Counted from the stretch's first letter, positions 1 to 7,392 are shown. The stretch: DNA of 12,371 nt from Methanimicrococcus sp. (GCA_009776675.1 WRNK01000004.1:4739-17109), one strand, 5' to 3'. A program made the numbers and translations. Notes: generated by a model from the sequence alone, not told the origin.

Positions 1-1017
1 TTTTCCAAACATCGGGCAATCGGCAGGCGTTGCTTTTCCGGTAAGGATGGCGGCACAAATGCAGTTTTTCTTTTTCTTTTGCCGTATTTCTCTTAATTTT
101 TCCAAATCGGCGGCGTACAATTCTTTGTACTTTAGGGCGGCATTGCAATCATCATATTTGTCTTTTAGCTTCAATCCCGAATCGGGAATCATTCCAAGAC
201 CGCGCCATTCGGAATCGGTTTTGTCAAAAACGTCCTCCATCATTTTAAGGGCAATCTGATTTCCTTCCGGCTTTACGGCACGCGGATATGCGTTTTCAAC
301 TTTTGCAATGCCGGCTTTGAGTTGGTTTTGAAGCAATTGGATGCCAAGTAAAATATCATAAGATTCAAATCCGGCAACAACAACCGGATAGCCTAATTTT
401 TCAAAGCTTTGGAAAGACTGCGTTCCCGTAATCACGGAAACGTGTCCGGGTGCGATAAATGCATCGACGTTGATGTCTTGAATCAATAAGTCAATGGCAG
501 GCGGCGTTAATTTGAGGGATGTGAATATTGAAAAGTTGGGGGGCAGGCCTCTTAAAACGGCGGCGGCTGTTGTCGGGATGGTTGTTTCAAAACCGATTGA
601 GAAGAAGACAAATTCTTTATTCGGGTTTTCCCGTGCCATTTTAATGGCATCATCAATGGAATAAACCATACGCACATCTGCACCGTCGGCGCGTGCGTCA
701 AAAAGGCTTCCTTCTGTTCCGGGAACGCGGAGCATGTCTCCAAATGTGATCATCGTCAGCCCTTTTTTTGCCAAAAGAATGGCGGTATCAATGTCATCAT
801 CCGGCGTGACGCAAACAGGGCATCCGGGGCCGCTGAGAACCTCTATTTCCGGCGGCAATAGACTTCGGATGCCGTATTTTGCGATCGTCCGCTCGTGTGT
901 GCCGCAGATGTGCATCAGCCTCGCCTTTTTCGGATTTGCAGCAATGCTTTCGACCAACTTTTTTTGGACTTCAACCGGATTTTTTAAAAACGGATCGGTT
1001 TTTGAAATGAAAATCAC
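1..1017 (-). CDS. hypD: HypD, hydrogenase maturation Fe-S protein (3' end beyond window)
   Basis: HypD works with HypC as the scaffold on which the Fe(CN)2CO part of the [NiFe] hydrogenase active site is assembled in the cytoplasm. The frame is open for over 335 codons and runs off the window at base 1. It shows the family signatures: MHICGTHE near the N-terminus, SGPGCPVCVTP about 30 residues later, FGDMLRVPG, IGFETTIPTTA, IAPGHVSVITG, and the C-terminal cysteine region (DDCNAAL, then NCICAAIL and ADCPMFGK). Only about 15-25 residues should be missing. It lies 15-24 bases after hypC and is surely co-transcribed with it. The start is unusual. The only conventional codon before the conserved region is GTG at 1017, which lies inside the Shine-Dalgarno sequence GAGGTGAT. 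The in-frame ATT at 1008 sits 6 bases after GAGGTG and gives a more natural N-terminus (ISKTDPFLKNPVEV). The function is certain; the start is not. Confidence 0.96.
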   Translation of the reverse strand, partial: MIFISKTDPFLKNPVEVQKKLVESIAANPKKARLMHICGTHERTIAKYGIRSLLPPEIEVLSGPGCPVCVTPDDDIDTAILLAKKGLTMITFGDMLRVPGTEGSLFDARADGADVRMVYSIDDAIKMARENPNKEFVFFSIGFETTIPTTAAAVLRGLPPNFSIFTSLKLTPPAIDLLIQDINVDAFIAPGHVSVITGTQSFQSFEKLGYPVVVAGFESYDILLGIQLLQNQLKAGIAKVENAYPRAVKPEGNQIALKMMEDVFDKTDSEWRGLGMIPDSGLKLKDKYDDCNAALKYKELYAADLEKLREIRQKKKKNCICAAILTGKATPADCPMFGK

Positions 1018-1032
1018 CTCTCTTTATTATTC

Positions 1033-1269
1033 TTATTCTTCATTTGCGGCTAAAATTTCTTCAAAAGCCTCTGTGGTCAGGCGCGCTTCTTCTTCCGTAA
1101 TCACAGAAATCACATAGCCGACATGGACTAAGACATAATCCCCGATATTAATTTCAGAAGTTCCGCCAAGCAAATCCAGATTCACTTCTCGAAAAACACC
1201 GCCAAAATCCACCTCCGCTTGGTTTTCAGAAAGAATTTTGGATATTTTTCCGGGTATTGCAATACACAT
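1033..1269 (-). CDS. hypC: HypC, hydrogenase maturation chaperone
   Basis: This is a 78-residue HypC/HupF family chaperone. It binds HypD during Fe(CN)2CO assembly and then delivers the iron group to the hydrogenase large subunit precursor. The start is fixed by the family N-terminus MCIAIPGKI, because Cys2, exposed after Met removal, is the essential residue; the in-frame ATG farther upstream is therefore not used. A ribosome binding site GAGGT lies 7 bases before this ATG. The central part (VDFGGVFREVNLDLL, then GDYVLVHVGYVISVI) is the HypC beta-barrel with the conserved VHVG. The C-terminus EEEARLTTEAFEEI is the usual helix. Length is normal. It is the first gene of a hypC-hypD unit and transcribes away from the vht operon. 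The client here is presumably VhtA. Confidence 0.96.
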   Translation of the reverse strand: MCIAIPGKISKILSENQAEVDFGGVFREVNLDLLGGTSEINIGDYVLVHVGYVISVITEEEARLTTEAFEEILAANEE

Positions 1270-1317
1270 TTTTTTACCTCTAATTGTTGAATTGATTTTT
1301 ATTATCGTTTCTTTCAT

Positions 1318-1330
1318 CCTATATAATAAG
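1318..1330 (-). promoter_or_regulatory. Probable TATA box of hypCD
   Basis: On the minus strand this reads CTTATTATATAGG, an archaeal TATA-like element about 50 bases before the hypC start. Initiation about 25 bases downstream would leave a leader of roughly 30 bases. This is inferred from sequence only. Confidence 0.45.
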
Positions 1331-1351
1331 ATGTGTTTATCCGGATTAAAC

Positions 1352-1363
1352 GAAAATATTTTC
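1352..1363. promoter_or_regulatory. Perfect 12-bp palindrome upstream of the hypC TATA box
   Basis: GAAAATATTTTC is a perfect palindrome about 25 bases upstream of the probable hypC TATA box, with a second short dyad (ATCCGGAT, 1339-1346) between them. It could be an operator for hypCD. In AT-rich DNA it may also be chance. Confidence 0.25.
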
Positions 1364-1384
1364 AGTTAAGGATTTAAATTCCCA

Positions 1385-1477
1385 TCATATTGCAAAACCA
1401 TTGCCTTCTTTCACATCGTTAAGTAACTTCTTGACTTCTTCAACCAGATCATTCTCAGACGGCAGATAGAGTTGATA
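1385..1477 (-). pseudogene. In-frame 3' continuation of the DUF1016 gene after its TAA
   Basis: Past the TAA at 1478-1480 the same frame encodes 30 more residues, beginning YQLYLPSENDLVEEVKKLL, before TGA at 1385-1387. DUF1016 proteins normally end with a segment of this kind (YQLYLP then an acidic helix). These codons are therefore the lost C-terminus of the upstream gene, not a separate gene. Continuous length would be about 342 residues, which is normal for the family. Confidence 0.75.
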
Positions 1478-2413
1478 TTAACTCGTCAGAATGTGCACGT
1501 TATCTTTTGGCAAGGTGATTTTAGCCACCAAGTCGTTCTTCATCGTACAGAGCACTATCCCGACAGTCGGGTTTTCGTCCGGCAGTTTTTCGAAGCGGTC
1601 GATATAATTAACATACATCTGCAATTGCCCCAAATCCTCATGGGTAAGTTTATGGGTTTTTATCTCTACGACCACAAAACAGCGGAGCAGACGGTTATAG
1701 AAAACCAAATCTATAAAAAATTCATCATCCTCAAGCAGAATACGTTTTTGACGCGCAGCGAAGGTGAAACCGCTTCCGAGTTCAAGTAAAAATTCCTGTA
1801 AATGCTTTATCAGCACGGATTCCACGTCCTTTTCGTAATACTTCGCTTCACGTTTTAATCCAAGGAATTCCAAATACATCGGATCTTTGATGATTTCGGA
1901 CGGTTTTTCGGGGATGCGCTCTTTGCGTGCAACGGCAAGCACATCCTCCTTGTCGTTGCTCATCAGCAACCGCTCATATAAAAGCGAATTAATTTGGCGT
2001 TCCATCTCACGTCCTGTCCAAGCATGGTTCGATGCTTCAAGTTCGTAATATTCGCGCTTGTCATCATCTTCAATGGCAATTAACATACGATATTGCGACC
2101 AATTCAGTTGTGAGTGCACCTTGGATGCATCTTTGTACAAACGGTAAAATTTCCTCGCTCGCGTCAATTGAGTATGTGTAAATCCGCTGCCAAATTCATT
2201 TTCAAGTTCTTTTGATAAATTTTTGATTAAATATTCGCCGTACTCTGCACGATCTTGTCCGCGTTGTTCCTCTATGAAGATACGCTCCCCTAAGTGCCAA
2301 TACATCATCATTCGCGTATATTCGACACTATGGACAGCATTACTGCGTGCATTAAGGATAATTTCCTTCATATCGTTATAGAAAACTGTGTTTGTGTTTT
2401 GTAGATCGCTCAT
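1478..2413 (-). CDS. DUF1016/YhcG-type PD-(D/E)XK nuclease family protein, C-terminus cut by TAA
   Basis: The 311-residue product belongs to the DUF1016 (YhcG) family: an N-terminal helical domain (about 1-150) followed by a PD-(D/E)XK nuclease-like domain. Family marks are LNWSQYRMLIAIED at 103-116, AWTGREMERQINSLLYERLL at 131-150, YLEFLGL near 180, and the core IDLVFYNRLLRCFVVVEIK at 234-252 with candidate catalytic D235, E250 and K252. The start follows AAGGAGC at good spacing. Such genes are common among restriction-modification and defence loci and are often horizontally acquired, but the biochemical role here is unknown. The TAA at 1478-1480 falls right before the family's usual C-terminal YQLYLPSE segment, which is still encoded in frame (1388-1477). 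The gene is thus truncated by a nonsense change; it may be a recent pseudogene or still active without its tail. It separates hypCD from vht and is unrelated to hydrogenase. Confidence 0.85.
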   Translation of the reverse strand: MSDLQNTNTVFYNDMKEIILNARSNAVHSVEYTRMMMYWHLGERIFIEEQRGQDRAEYGEYLIKNLSKELENEFGSGFTHTQLTRARKFYRLYKDASKVHSQLNWSQYRMLIAIEDDDKREYYELEASNHAWTGREMERQINSLLYERLLMSNDKEDVLAVARKERIPEKPSEIIKDPMYLEFLGLKREAKYYEKDVESVLIKHLQEFLLELGSGFTFAARQKRILLEDDEFFIDLVFYNRLLRCFVVVEIKTHKLTHEDLGQLQMYVNYIDRFEKLPDENPTVGIVLCTMKNDLVAKITLPKDNVHILTS

Positions 2414-2428
2414 AACAAGCTCCTTTTA

Positions 2429-2452
2429 ATTGTTGCCGCACGCGGCAACAAT
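2429..2452. promoter_or_regulatory. 11-bp perfect inverted repeat in the DUF1016 leader
   Basis: ATTGTTGCCGC and GCGGCAACAAT are separated by 2 bases, the most GC-rich spot in an AT-rich intergenic region. It ends 16 bases before the DUF1016 start codon, just upstream of its ribosome binding site. It could be an operator dyad, or an RNA hairpin that controls translation or transcription of the gene. Confidence 0.6.
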
Positions 2453-2700
2453 CATAATTTAATCGTTTTTATGACGTAAAAAACAATACATACAGCCGTT
2501 AATAACTATAAATCTGTGACGTTTTTAAAAAAATCTGACATCTTTTTATAGAACCTTGTTCAAGCCATTCTTTTTATATTTAAATTAAAAATGAAGTGTG
2601 TTCAGACCCAAACGATTTTATATATGTTAACTTTGAAACAGTTTAAGCGCATATAAATTATCACGTTTCATCATTTTTTTAGAAAATTTTCCGAAAAATT

Positions 2701-2733
2701 TTTTGAATCAATTTTTTTTGATTTTGAATCAAA
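2701..2733. promoter_or_regulatory. 17-bp dyad with 21-bp-phased direct repeat upstream of vhtG
   Basis: TTTGATT and AATCAAA form perfect 7-bp arms around a 3-base centre at 2717-2733. The 11-mer TTTTGAATCAA occurs at 2701-2711 and again at 2722-2732, spaced 21 bp (two helical turns). The layout resembles a binding site for a dimeric helix-turn-helix regulator with an extra copy on the same face. It lies about 100 bp upstream of the TATA box. No regulator is identified. Confidence 0.35.
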
Positions 2734-2799
2734 TCAGTTTATCAATCTTATTTTTGTTTTCTTTTTTCCTGTCCGTTATTTTTCATTTATTTCATTCAA

Positions 2800-2853
2800 T
2801 TCCACATGTATTATAATTACAGAAGTGGAAAACTTTTATATAGGGCAGTGGAA
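2800..2853. promoter_or_regulatory. Three GTGGAA/TTCCAC elements flanking the vht TATA box
   Basis: TTCCAC at 2800-2805 is inverted relative to AGTGGAA at 2824-2830, and AGTGGAA repeats at 2847-2853, 23 bases on. The two direct copies lie immediately before and after the TATA box, where a bound protein could block or help TBP/TFB. This is a candidate operator only. Confidence 0.3.
2835..2842 (+). promoter_or_regulatory. TATA box of the vhtGAC operon
   Basis: TTTATATA matches the archaeal TATA consensus and is preceded by purine-rich GTGGAAAAC, which could serve as the TFB recognition element. Initiation about 25 bases downstream would give a leader of about 35 bases before the vhtG ATG at 2902. 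GAGGG (2890-2894) is the likely ribosome binding site. Confidence 0.65.
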
Positions 2854-2901
2854 TATAGGAACTACGCTACTATTTAATAGCAAACAGTAGAGGGTTTTCT
2901 A

Positions 2902-4053
2902 ATGGCTAGTGAAAAATTAAATGTTATCGAACAATTCAAAAATCTTGATATTCTCAAGGTTGACCGCCGCACATTCTTAAAGGCGGTTGCCGCCCTCGGA
3001 GCAACATCTTTTGTTTCAATGTATGGAACTCAGCTTGCACAAGCTTTGTCTTTCCAAGACCAAACAAAAGTTTTGTGGCTTCACGGCGCAGAATGTACAG
3101 GATGTTCAGAAGCTGCATTAAATTCCAGTGCACCTGAATTTGCAGACGCACTCCGCGAATTGAACATCAGCTTGGTTTACCATGAAACACTTTTGGCTCA
3201 ACAGGGTATTTTTATTGACGGAAAATTAGTCAACACTTCCGATTTAAATGCTGAAATTTTACTCGAAGACTTGGTCAGTTCAGGCGACTATATTTTAGTC
3301 GTTGAAGGTTCCATCGGCAACGGTCCCGTAGGTACCGGAAAAGTATGTATGTATGGCGGCCACACTTTCAAAGATATTTTCAAAAAAGCAGCCGAAAATG
3401 CAACTGCCATTATCGCATTAGGCACTTGCGCAACATATGGCGGCATCACAATCACAGATTCGGAGACCCGAGACTATTGTGACTTCCGCGGTGTGAATCA
3501 AACAGAAACCGACAGAAAGGGAGGAATGCTGCAGATTTTGGGAATCAACAAACCATGCATTAACCTTCCGGGCTGTCCGTCACACCCTGACTGGTTCTTC
3601 TTGACTGTCGCAGCAATTCTTTTAGGAAAAATTAATTTGAACGACATTGCCGATTATTTAGATGCCGACGGCAGAATGAAAGTTTTTTATCCGCCAAACG
3701 CAACACTTCACGACAACTGCCCGCGCCGAGGCTACTATGACCGCGGCGTCCTTGACAAAAAGATTGGTGAAGGCGGCTGTCTCTGGAAAGTCGGCTGCAA
3801 AGCACCCTATGTCCATGCAGACTGCGCTTTAAGAAAATGGAACAACGGAACAAGCCTTTGTATGCAAGCCGGCGGTCCATGTATTGCTTGTGTCGAACCC
3901 ACTTTTCCAAACGGTTCAATGCCATATTATGAAGAAAAAGAACGTGCCGGCATTTTGTTTGGCGCCAACATCGGAGTCGTTGCAACTTTAGCAATCGGTG
4001 CTGCCGTTGTTGCAGCCGGTGTGCATGCTGTTCGCAGAATGAAGAAGGAGTGA
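2902..4053 (+). CDS. vhtG: VhtG, methanophenazine-linked [NiFe] hydrogenase small subunit
   Basis: Small, electron-transfer subunit (383 aa) of the outward-facing membrane hydrogenase that oxidises H2 and feeds methanophenazine through VhtC. A twin-arginine signal (DRRTFLK at 21-27, hydrophobic stretch to about 49) exports it folded together with VhtA. Proximal cluster ligands are CTGC at 65-68, C176 (GTCATYGG) and C225 (GCPSHP). Distal ligands are H270, C273, C293 and C299. Medial ligands are C308, C327 and C330. C320, in CMQAGGPC, stands where standard enzymes have a proline, so the medial cluster may be [4Fe-4S] instead of [3Fe-4S]. A C-terminal membrane anchor spans about 351-373, followed by RRMKK. 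The first gene of vhtGAC; vhtA starts 6 bases after its stop. Identity is secure. Whether it is called vhtG or vhoG is convention. Confidence 0.96.
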   Translation: MASEKLNVIEQFKNLDILKVDRRTFLKAVAALGATSFVSMYGTQLAQALSFQDQTKVLWLHGAECTGCSEAALNSSAPEFADALRELNISLVYHETLLAQQGIFIDGKLVNTSDLNAEILLEDLVSSGDYILVVEGSIGNGPVGTGKVCMYGGHTFKDIFKKAAENATAIIALGTCATYGGITITDSETRDYCDFRGVNQTETDRKGGMLQILGINKPCINLPGCPSHPDWFFLTVAAILLGKINLNDIADYLDADGRMKVFYPPNATLHDNCPRRGYYDRGVLDKKIGEGGCLWKVGCKAPYVHADCALRKWNNGTSLCMQAGGPCIACVEPTFPNGSMPYYEEKERAGILFGANIGVVATLAIGAAVVAAGVHAVRRMKKE

Positions 4054-4059
4054 TGAAAA

Positions 4060-5847
4060 ATGGTTAAAGTTACAGTTGATCCGTTAACAAGAATTGAAGG
4101 ACACATGAGAGTTTCTGCTGAAGTTGACAGCAGCGGTATTATCACTTCTGCACAAAGCGGCGGTATGCTTTTCCGTGGTTTTGAACGCATGCTTCAAGGC
4201 AAAGACCCAAGAGATGCACCACAGCACGTTGCCAGAATTTGTGGCGTTTGCCCGATTTCACATTCAATGACCTCTACGAATTCTCTTGATGACCTTTACA
4301 ATGTCGCAGAAAGCATTCCAAAAGACGCTCTTGCCGTCAGAAACTTTATTCAGGCAGTAAACATGGTTGCAAGCCACGCCACGCACATTTATGTTTTGGC
4401 AGGCCCCGACTTGGCAAATCCCAGATACAAAGACGTCTTGACAAGCACCCAACTCGGTTTGGGCGCTACCGGTGAAGCCATTTGGAATGAACTCCTCGGC
4501 AGATTTGCGCCAATCAGCTACAAGATCGACGGCAAAGCCGTTCCGGTCGGCAGCGGTTACTTAAACGCTATCCCTGAGAAAAAGAGACTTCAGGAAATTA
4601 TTGCCCTTTTCGGCGGCAAAATGCCCCACCAAGTCGCAACTTGTGTCGGCGGTGTCACATGCCAGCCCACTGTTGCCGATATTGCAAAAGCAGGTGCACA
4701 GTACTTAAAAGTCATGCAATTTGTTCGAAATTACACTCTTGGTGTTCCATTAGATGACTGGATTGCAGGAACGGCAAACGCCTCATCTCCGGATGCTGCC
4801 GTTAAATTCGTGACAGATCACCTTTCAAACTTAATCAGCAACACAAAGAACAACGACTTTTCCAGAGCAAACGGCTGGAAAGATGTTGAATTCTTTGCAG
4901 CATTCGGTTCTGAATTGATCGGCGAAAAGATTCTCGGTCTTCCGGCAAGCTTAAGACTTGACAAAATCGGCGGATACAGCGACCCAAGCAAGATTTGTTT
5001 CTTATCTTATGGTGCTTACTATGCCTACAAAGACGGCTACAACCCAAAAAGCCCGACAGGCGAGCGCTTCTGGAGTTCCGGTATTGTCACAGGCAATTTG
5101 GAATTCAAAGATTTGGACACCGACAAAATCACTGAAAGTACAAAGTGCGCTTTCTATAAGGATGACGGCGATGCCTTACACCCCTACATCGGTGTGACAG
5201 ATCCGGTAGCACCCGATTTGATCAACTACGAAGGAGAAATCGACTCCAAATACAGCTGGTTAAAAGCACCGCGCTATGACGGCATTGCTGCTGAAGTCGG
5301 TCCATTGTCTCGTATGCTGGCTGCCAAAGAGCCGTTAGTCACAGGTGTTGCCAAAGCTTATGCTGCAGCAGGCATGTCCCCGGCAAACGTTTATACAAGA
5401 ACACTTGCCCGCATGCAGGAAACAGCGATTTTAGCCCACCAGCTTCCGGTTTGGCTGACACAAATTGATACAGAAGGTAAATTCTACACAAGCCCCGACT
5501 TAAAAGCTGCCAAAAACAACAAAGGTATGGGTATCTGGGAAGCACCGCGCGGCGCCCTTGGTCACTGGGTTTCTGCAAACGGCTCCGGCAAAATCGCAAA
5601 CTACCAAGCCATCGTTCCAAGTACTTGGAACTTAAGCCCGCGTGACGAAAAAGGTATTCCAAGCCCTGTTGAACAAGCCCTTGTCGGCAATGCGATCTCC
5701 GGAATTGACAATGTCCTTGGTGCTGATTTCACCAATCCTGTTGCCATTCTCCATGTCGGCCGTTCCTACGACCCGTGCATTGCGTGTGCCGTTCACACAA
5801 TTGATGCCACCGGAAAGCACGCTCCCAGAACTTATGAATTACTCTAA
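4060..5847 (+). CDS. vhtA: VhtA, methanophenazine-linked [NiFe] hydrogenase large subunit
   Basis: Catalytic subunit (595 aa) carrying the Ni-Fe centre that splits H2. The two nickel-binding motifs are both intact: RICGVCP at 59-65 (C61, C64) and DPCIACAVH at 571-579 (C573, C576). The other conserved blocks are present, including the N-terminal [10 protein letters not shown] 16-residue tail follows H579; group 1 large subunits are cut after this His by a dedicated protease once nickel is in place, here presumably VhtD. It has no signal peptide of its own and is expected to travel through the Tat pore bound to VhtG. The ribosome binding site AAGGAGTGA overlaps the end of vhtG, so translation is probably coupled. 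Full length, no anomalies seen. Confidence 0.97.
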   Translation: MVKVTVDPLTRIEGHMRVSAEVDSSGIITSAQSGGMLFRGFERMLQGKDPRDAPQHVARICGVCPISHSMTSTNSLDDLYNVAESIPKDALAVRNFIQAVNMVASHATHIYVLAGPDLANPRYKDVLTSTQLGLGATGEAIWNELLGRFAPISYKIDGKAVPVGSGYLNAIPEKKRLQEIIALFGGKMPHQVATCVGGVTCQPTVADIAKAGAQYLKVMQFVRNYTLGVPLDDWIAGTANASSPDAAVKFVTDHLSNLISNTKNNDFSRANGWKDVEFFAAFGSELIGEKILGLPASLRLDKIGGYSDPSKICFLSYGAYYAYKDGYNPKSPTGERFWSSGIVTGNLEFKDLDTDKITESTKCAFYKDDGDALHPYIGVTDPVAPDLINYEGEIDSKYSWLKAPRYDGIAAEVGPLSRMLAAKEPLVTGVAKAYAAAGMSPANVYTRTLARMQETAILAHQLPVWLTQIDTEGKFYTSPDLKAAKNNKGMGIWEAPRGALGHWVSANGSGKIANYQAIVPSTWNLSPRDEKGIPSPVEQALVGNAISGIDNVLGADFTNPVAILHVGRSYDPCIACAVHTIDATGKHAPRTYELL

Positions 5848-5860
5848 GGGGGTTTTTTGA

Positions 5861-6628
5861 TTGACTGAAAATGCAAAGAAAGAAAAAACCGGCACAGTGA
5901 TTGAGCGTTACAGTTGGATTGAGCGCTGGACACACACATTCCACGCTCTTGCCATGTTGCTCCTCATCTTCACAGGACTTGCCATTTACTTCCGCTGGGA
6001 GATCATGACATTTCACAGTGCGCGTGTCATTCACATGATTATGGTTCCGGTTTTAATCTTAACCAACTGGTTTTTGGTGCCGTACGGTATCATTTCCCAC
6101 GGTTATGCTGAAGGCGGCATAAAAGGCATTATTATGCACTTCAAAAACAGCTACATCTTCGGAAAAGATGACTATCTCCGCTTGAAGGGTATGATTTTAA
6201 ACTTCTTCGGAAAGCAGACAGATTATCCGAAATTTACTGTTTACAACACAAAAACAGGCCACTATGTCACAAAACTTCACCCGATCTTTAAGATTATTAT
6301 CGTTCTTGAAGGAATGTGCATCTTCTTAATCTTTGTAACAGGCATTGTTCTTTACAAAGTGGACTGGGGTCTCTTAGGACTTCCAATCGCCGTATGGATC
6401 ACACAGATCTTTGGCTGGATTTCCCCGCTCTTTAATATGTCCGATCTTGCGTTTATTCGCTTGATTCACTTGGCTTTGACATACTTCTTCATCGCAGAAC
6501 TAGTTGTCCACGTCTTGATTTTGGAATTCGATCCCAAAGTCATCAGATATTGGAAGTCCATATTCTATGACGGAAAAGAAGAAGTCAGCGGTCCTGTTAT
6601 TCAAACAATCAGCGAAGAACACCACTAA
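5861..6628 (+). CDS. vhtC: VhtC, b-type cytochrome subunit of Vht hydrogenase
   Basis: Integral membrane di-haem cytochrome b (255 aa) that takes electrons from VhtG and reduces methanophenazine. Four or five membrane segments are visible: about 27-44, 56-78, 141-165, 172-191 (weaker) and 199-221. Candidate haem ligands lie at or near helix ends: H25 and H28 (WTHTFHAL), H58, H203 and H217. The sequence between the second and third segments (about 81-140) is a soluble loop. The start is TTG at 5861: AAGGGGG (5846-5852), overlapping the vhtA stop, is well placed for it, and the ATG at 5871 is out of frame. Last gene of the operon, 13 bases after vhtA and followed by a terminator. Family: Ni/Fe-hydrogenase b-type cytochrome. 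Confidence 0.94.
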   Translation: MTENAKKEKTGTVIERYSWIERWTHTFHALAMLLLIFTGLAIYFRWEIMTFHSARVIHMIMVPVLILTNWFLVPYGIISHGYAEGGIKGIIMHFKNSYIFGKDDYLRLKGMILNFFGKQTDYPKFTVYNTKTGHYVTKLHPIFKIIIVLEGMCIFLIFVTGIVLYKVDWGLLGLPIAVWITQIFGWISPLFNMSDLAFIRLIHLALTYFFIAELVVHVLILEFDPKVIRYWKSIFYDGKEEVSGPVIQTISEEHH

Positions 6629-6630
6629 TC

Positions 6631-6671
6631 GAAAAGGAAAATTAAGGAAACCCTTTTCCTTTTCTTTTTTT
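6631..6671 (+). terminator. Hairpin plus T-tract terminator of vhtGAC
   Basis: GAAAAGGAAAA (6631-6641) and TTTTCCTTTTC (6654-6664) form a perfect 11-bp stem with a 12-base loop. T7 follows directly, then further T-rich sequence. It begins 2 bases after the vhtC stop and marks the end of the operon. Confidence 0.75.
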
Positions 6672-6680
6672 ATTTTTCTT

Positions 6681-6714
6681 TTGTGTTATCCTTCTTTTGT
6701 TTGTGTTATCCTTC
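6681..6714 (+). repeat. 14-bp direct repeat, period 20
   Basis: TTGTGTTATCCTTC occurs at 6681-6694 and 6701-6714, with a degenerate third copy (TTTTTGTGTTTTT) near 6721. It lies in the pyrimidine-rich stretch between the vhtC terminator and the vhtD promoter. Replication slippage is the simplest explanation. Confidence 0.6.
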
Positions 6715-6763
6715 CCTTCTTTTTGTGTTTTTCATTGGTTTTGAAATACTGTTTTCCAAAGTT

Positions 6764-6773
6764 CTTTTATATC
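6764..6773 (+). promoter_or_regulatory. Probable TATA box of vhtD-hypF
   Basis: CTTTTATATC lies about 65 bases before the vhtD ATG. Because the vht terminator is upstream, vhtD and hypF appear to have this separate promoter. The predicted leader is about 40 bases. Confidence 0.5.
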
Positions 6774-6835
6774 AAGTCAATTAATTCGATAGGGATGGAT
6801 CATTCTTTTTATCAAAATCACAGAGTCGGTTTTTA

Positions 6836-7387
6836 ATGCGTTTGAAAAAAACAATCCGTGTCATGGGATGTGGCAATCTATGGATGGGAGACGATGGCGT
6901 CGGTATCCGAACCATTGAAAAAATGGTGCTCATGAAAGAAAAAATGATTGCCGGTTTATTATCCGATCCGATTTTTTCAAACTTTTCCGAGTCTCCCGTT
7001 TCGTTTTTAAAAGATGTTGACATCATTGATGCGGGTGTTTCCGGTTTGGATATGCTGTGCTTTTTGGACGGGTTTGACAAAATTATTATCATTGATGCCA
7101 TCAAAAGCAATGAGCGTCTCGGCTCTATCTTAAAAATAAAGGGCGATGATTTGCTGATTGAAGGCGGTTTTGCCGGTATGATGTCATCTCACGATGTTTC
7201 TGTTCCAACCGTTTTAAATATTGCCAAAGAAGTTCAGGGTCTTCCTGAAATTGTTGTCTTTGGTATTGAAATCAGTCAAATCGGATCTGTCGTTGATTTA
7301 TCCGAGGATTTAAGCCCCGAAGTCGCAAAAGCAATTGATCGTGTCATTTCTTTGGTACTGGAAGAAATTCAATCCGATCTTCGTTGA
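6836..7387 (+). CDS. vhtD: VhtD, hydrogenase maturation endopeptidase
   Basis: HyaD/HycI-type peptidase (183 aa) that senses nickel in the large subunit and cuts off its C-terminal tail; the substrate here should be VhtA. The N-terminus VMGCGNLWMGDDGVGIR (9-25) is the family signature. Expected nickel-contact residues are D20 (GDDG), D66 (DAGVSGLD) and H119 (SSHDVSVP). IIIIDAIK at 83-90 is the conserved central strand. The segment at about 31-58 is longer than in many relatives, which accounts for the length above the usual 150-165 residues. No strong ribosome binding site is visible before the ATG at 6836. It overlaps or nearly abuts hypF, forming a two-gene maturation unit downstream of the structural operon. 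Confidence 0.92.
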   Translation: MRLKKTIRVMGCGNLWMGDDGVGIRTIEKMVLMKEKMIAGLLSDPIFSNFSESPVSFLKDVDIIDAGVSGLDMLCFLDGFDKIIIIDAIKSNERLGSILKIKGDDLLIEGGFAGMMSSHDVSVPTVLNIAKEVQGLPEIVVFGIEISQIGSVVDLSEDLSPEVAKAIDRVISLVLEEIQSDLR

Positions 7388-7392
7388 TTTTT

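Larger units (their letters stand above)
2414..2901. promoter_or_regulatory. 488-bp divergent intergenic region between DUF1016 and vhtG
   Basis: No convincing gene is present; the longest ATG frame seen (from 2591) has only 21 codons. The region is very AT-rich, with poly-T stretches at 2670-2790. It holds an inverted repeat next to DUF1016 (2429-2452), a possible minus-strand TATA box for DUF1016 (about 2505-2515, ATTTATAGT), a 17-bp dyad with direct repeats (2701-2733), GTGGAA elements (2800-2853) and the vht TATA box (2835-2842). The length and number of dyads suggest that vht transcription is regulated. Confidence 0.6.

Noticed and set aside
734..1117. Plus-strand frame of 127 codons
   Set aside because: It lies opposite hypD and the end of hypC, whose family motifs are unambiguous.
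1478..1480. Possible pyrrolysine-type recoding of the DUF1016 stop
   Set aside because: The codon is TAA, whereas pyrrolysine uses TAG; no support for recoding of TAA is visible.
2591..2656. Short ATG frame of 21 codons in the vht upstream region
   Set aside because: No ribosome binding site or recognisable composition; probably chance.
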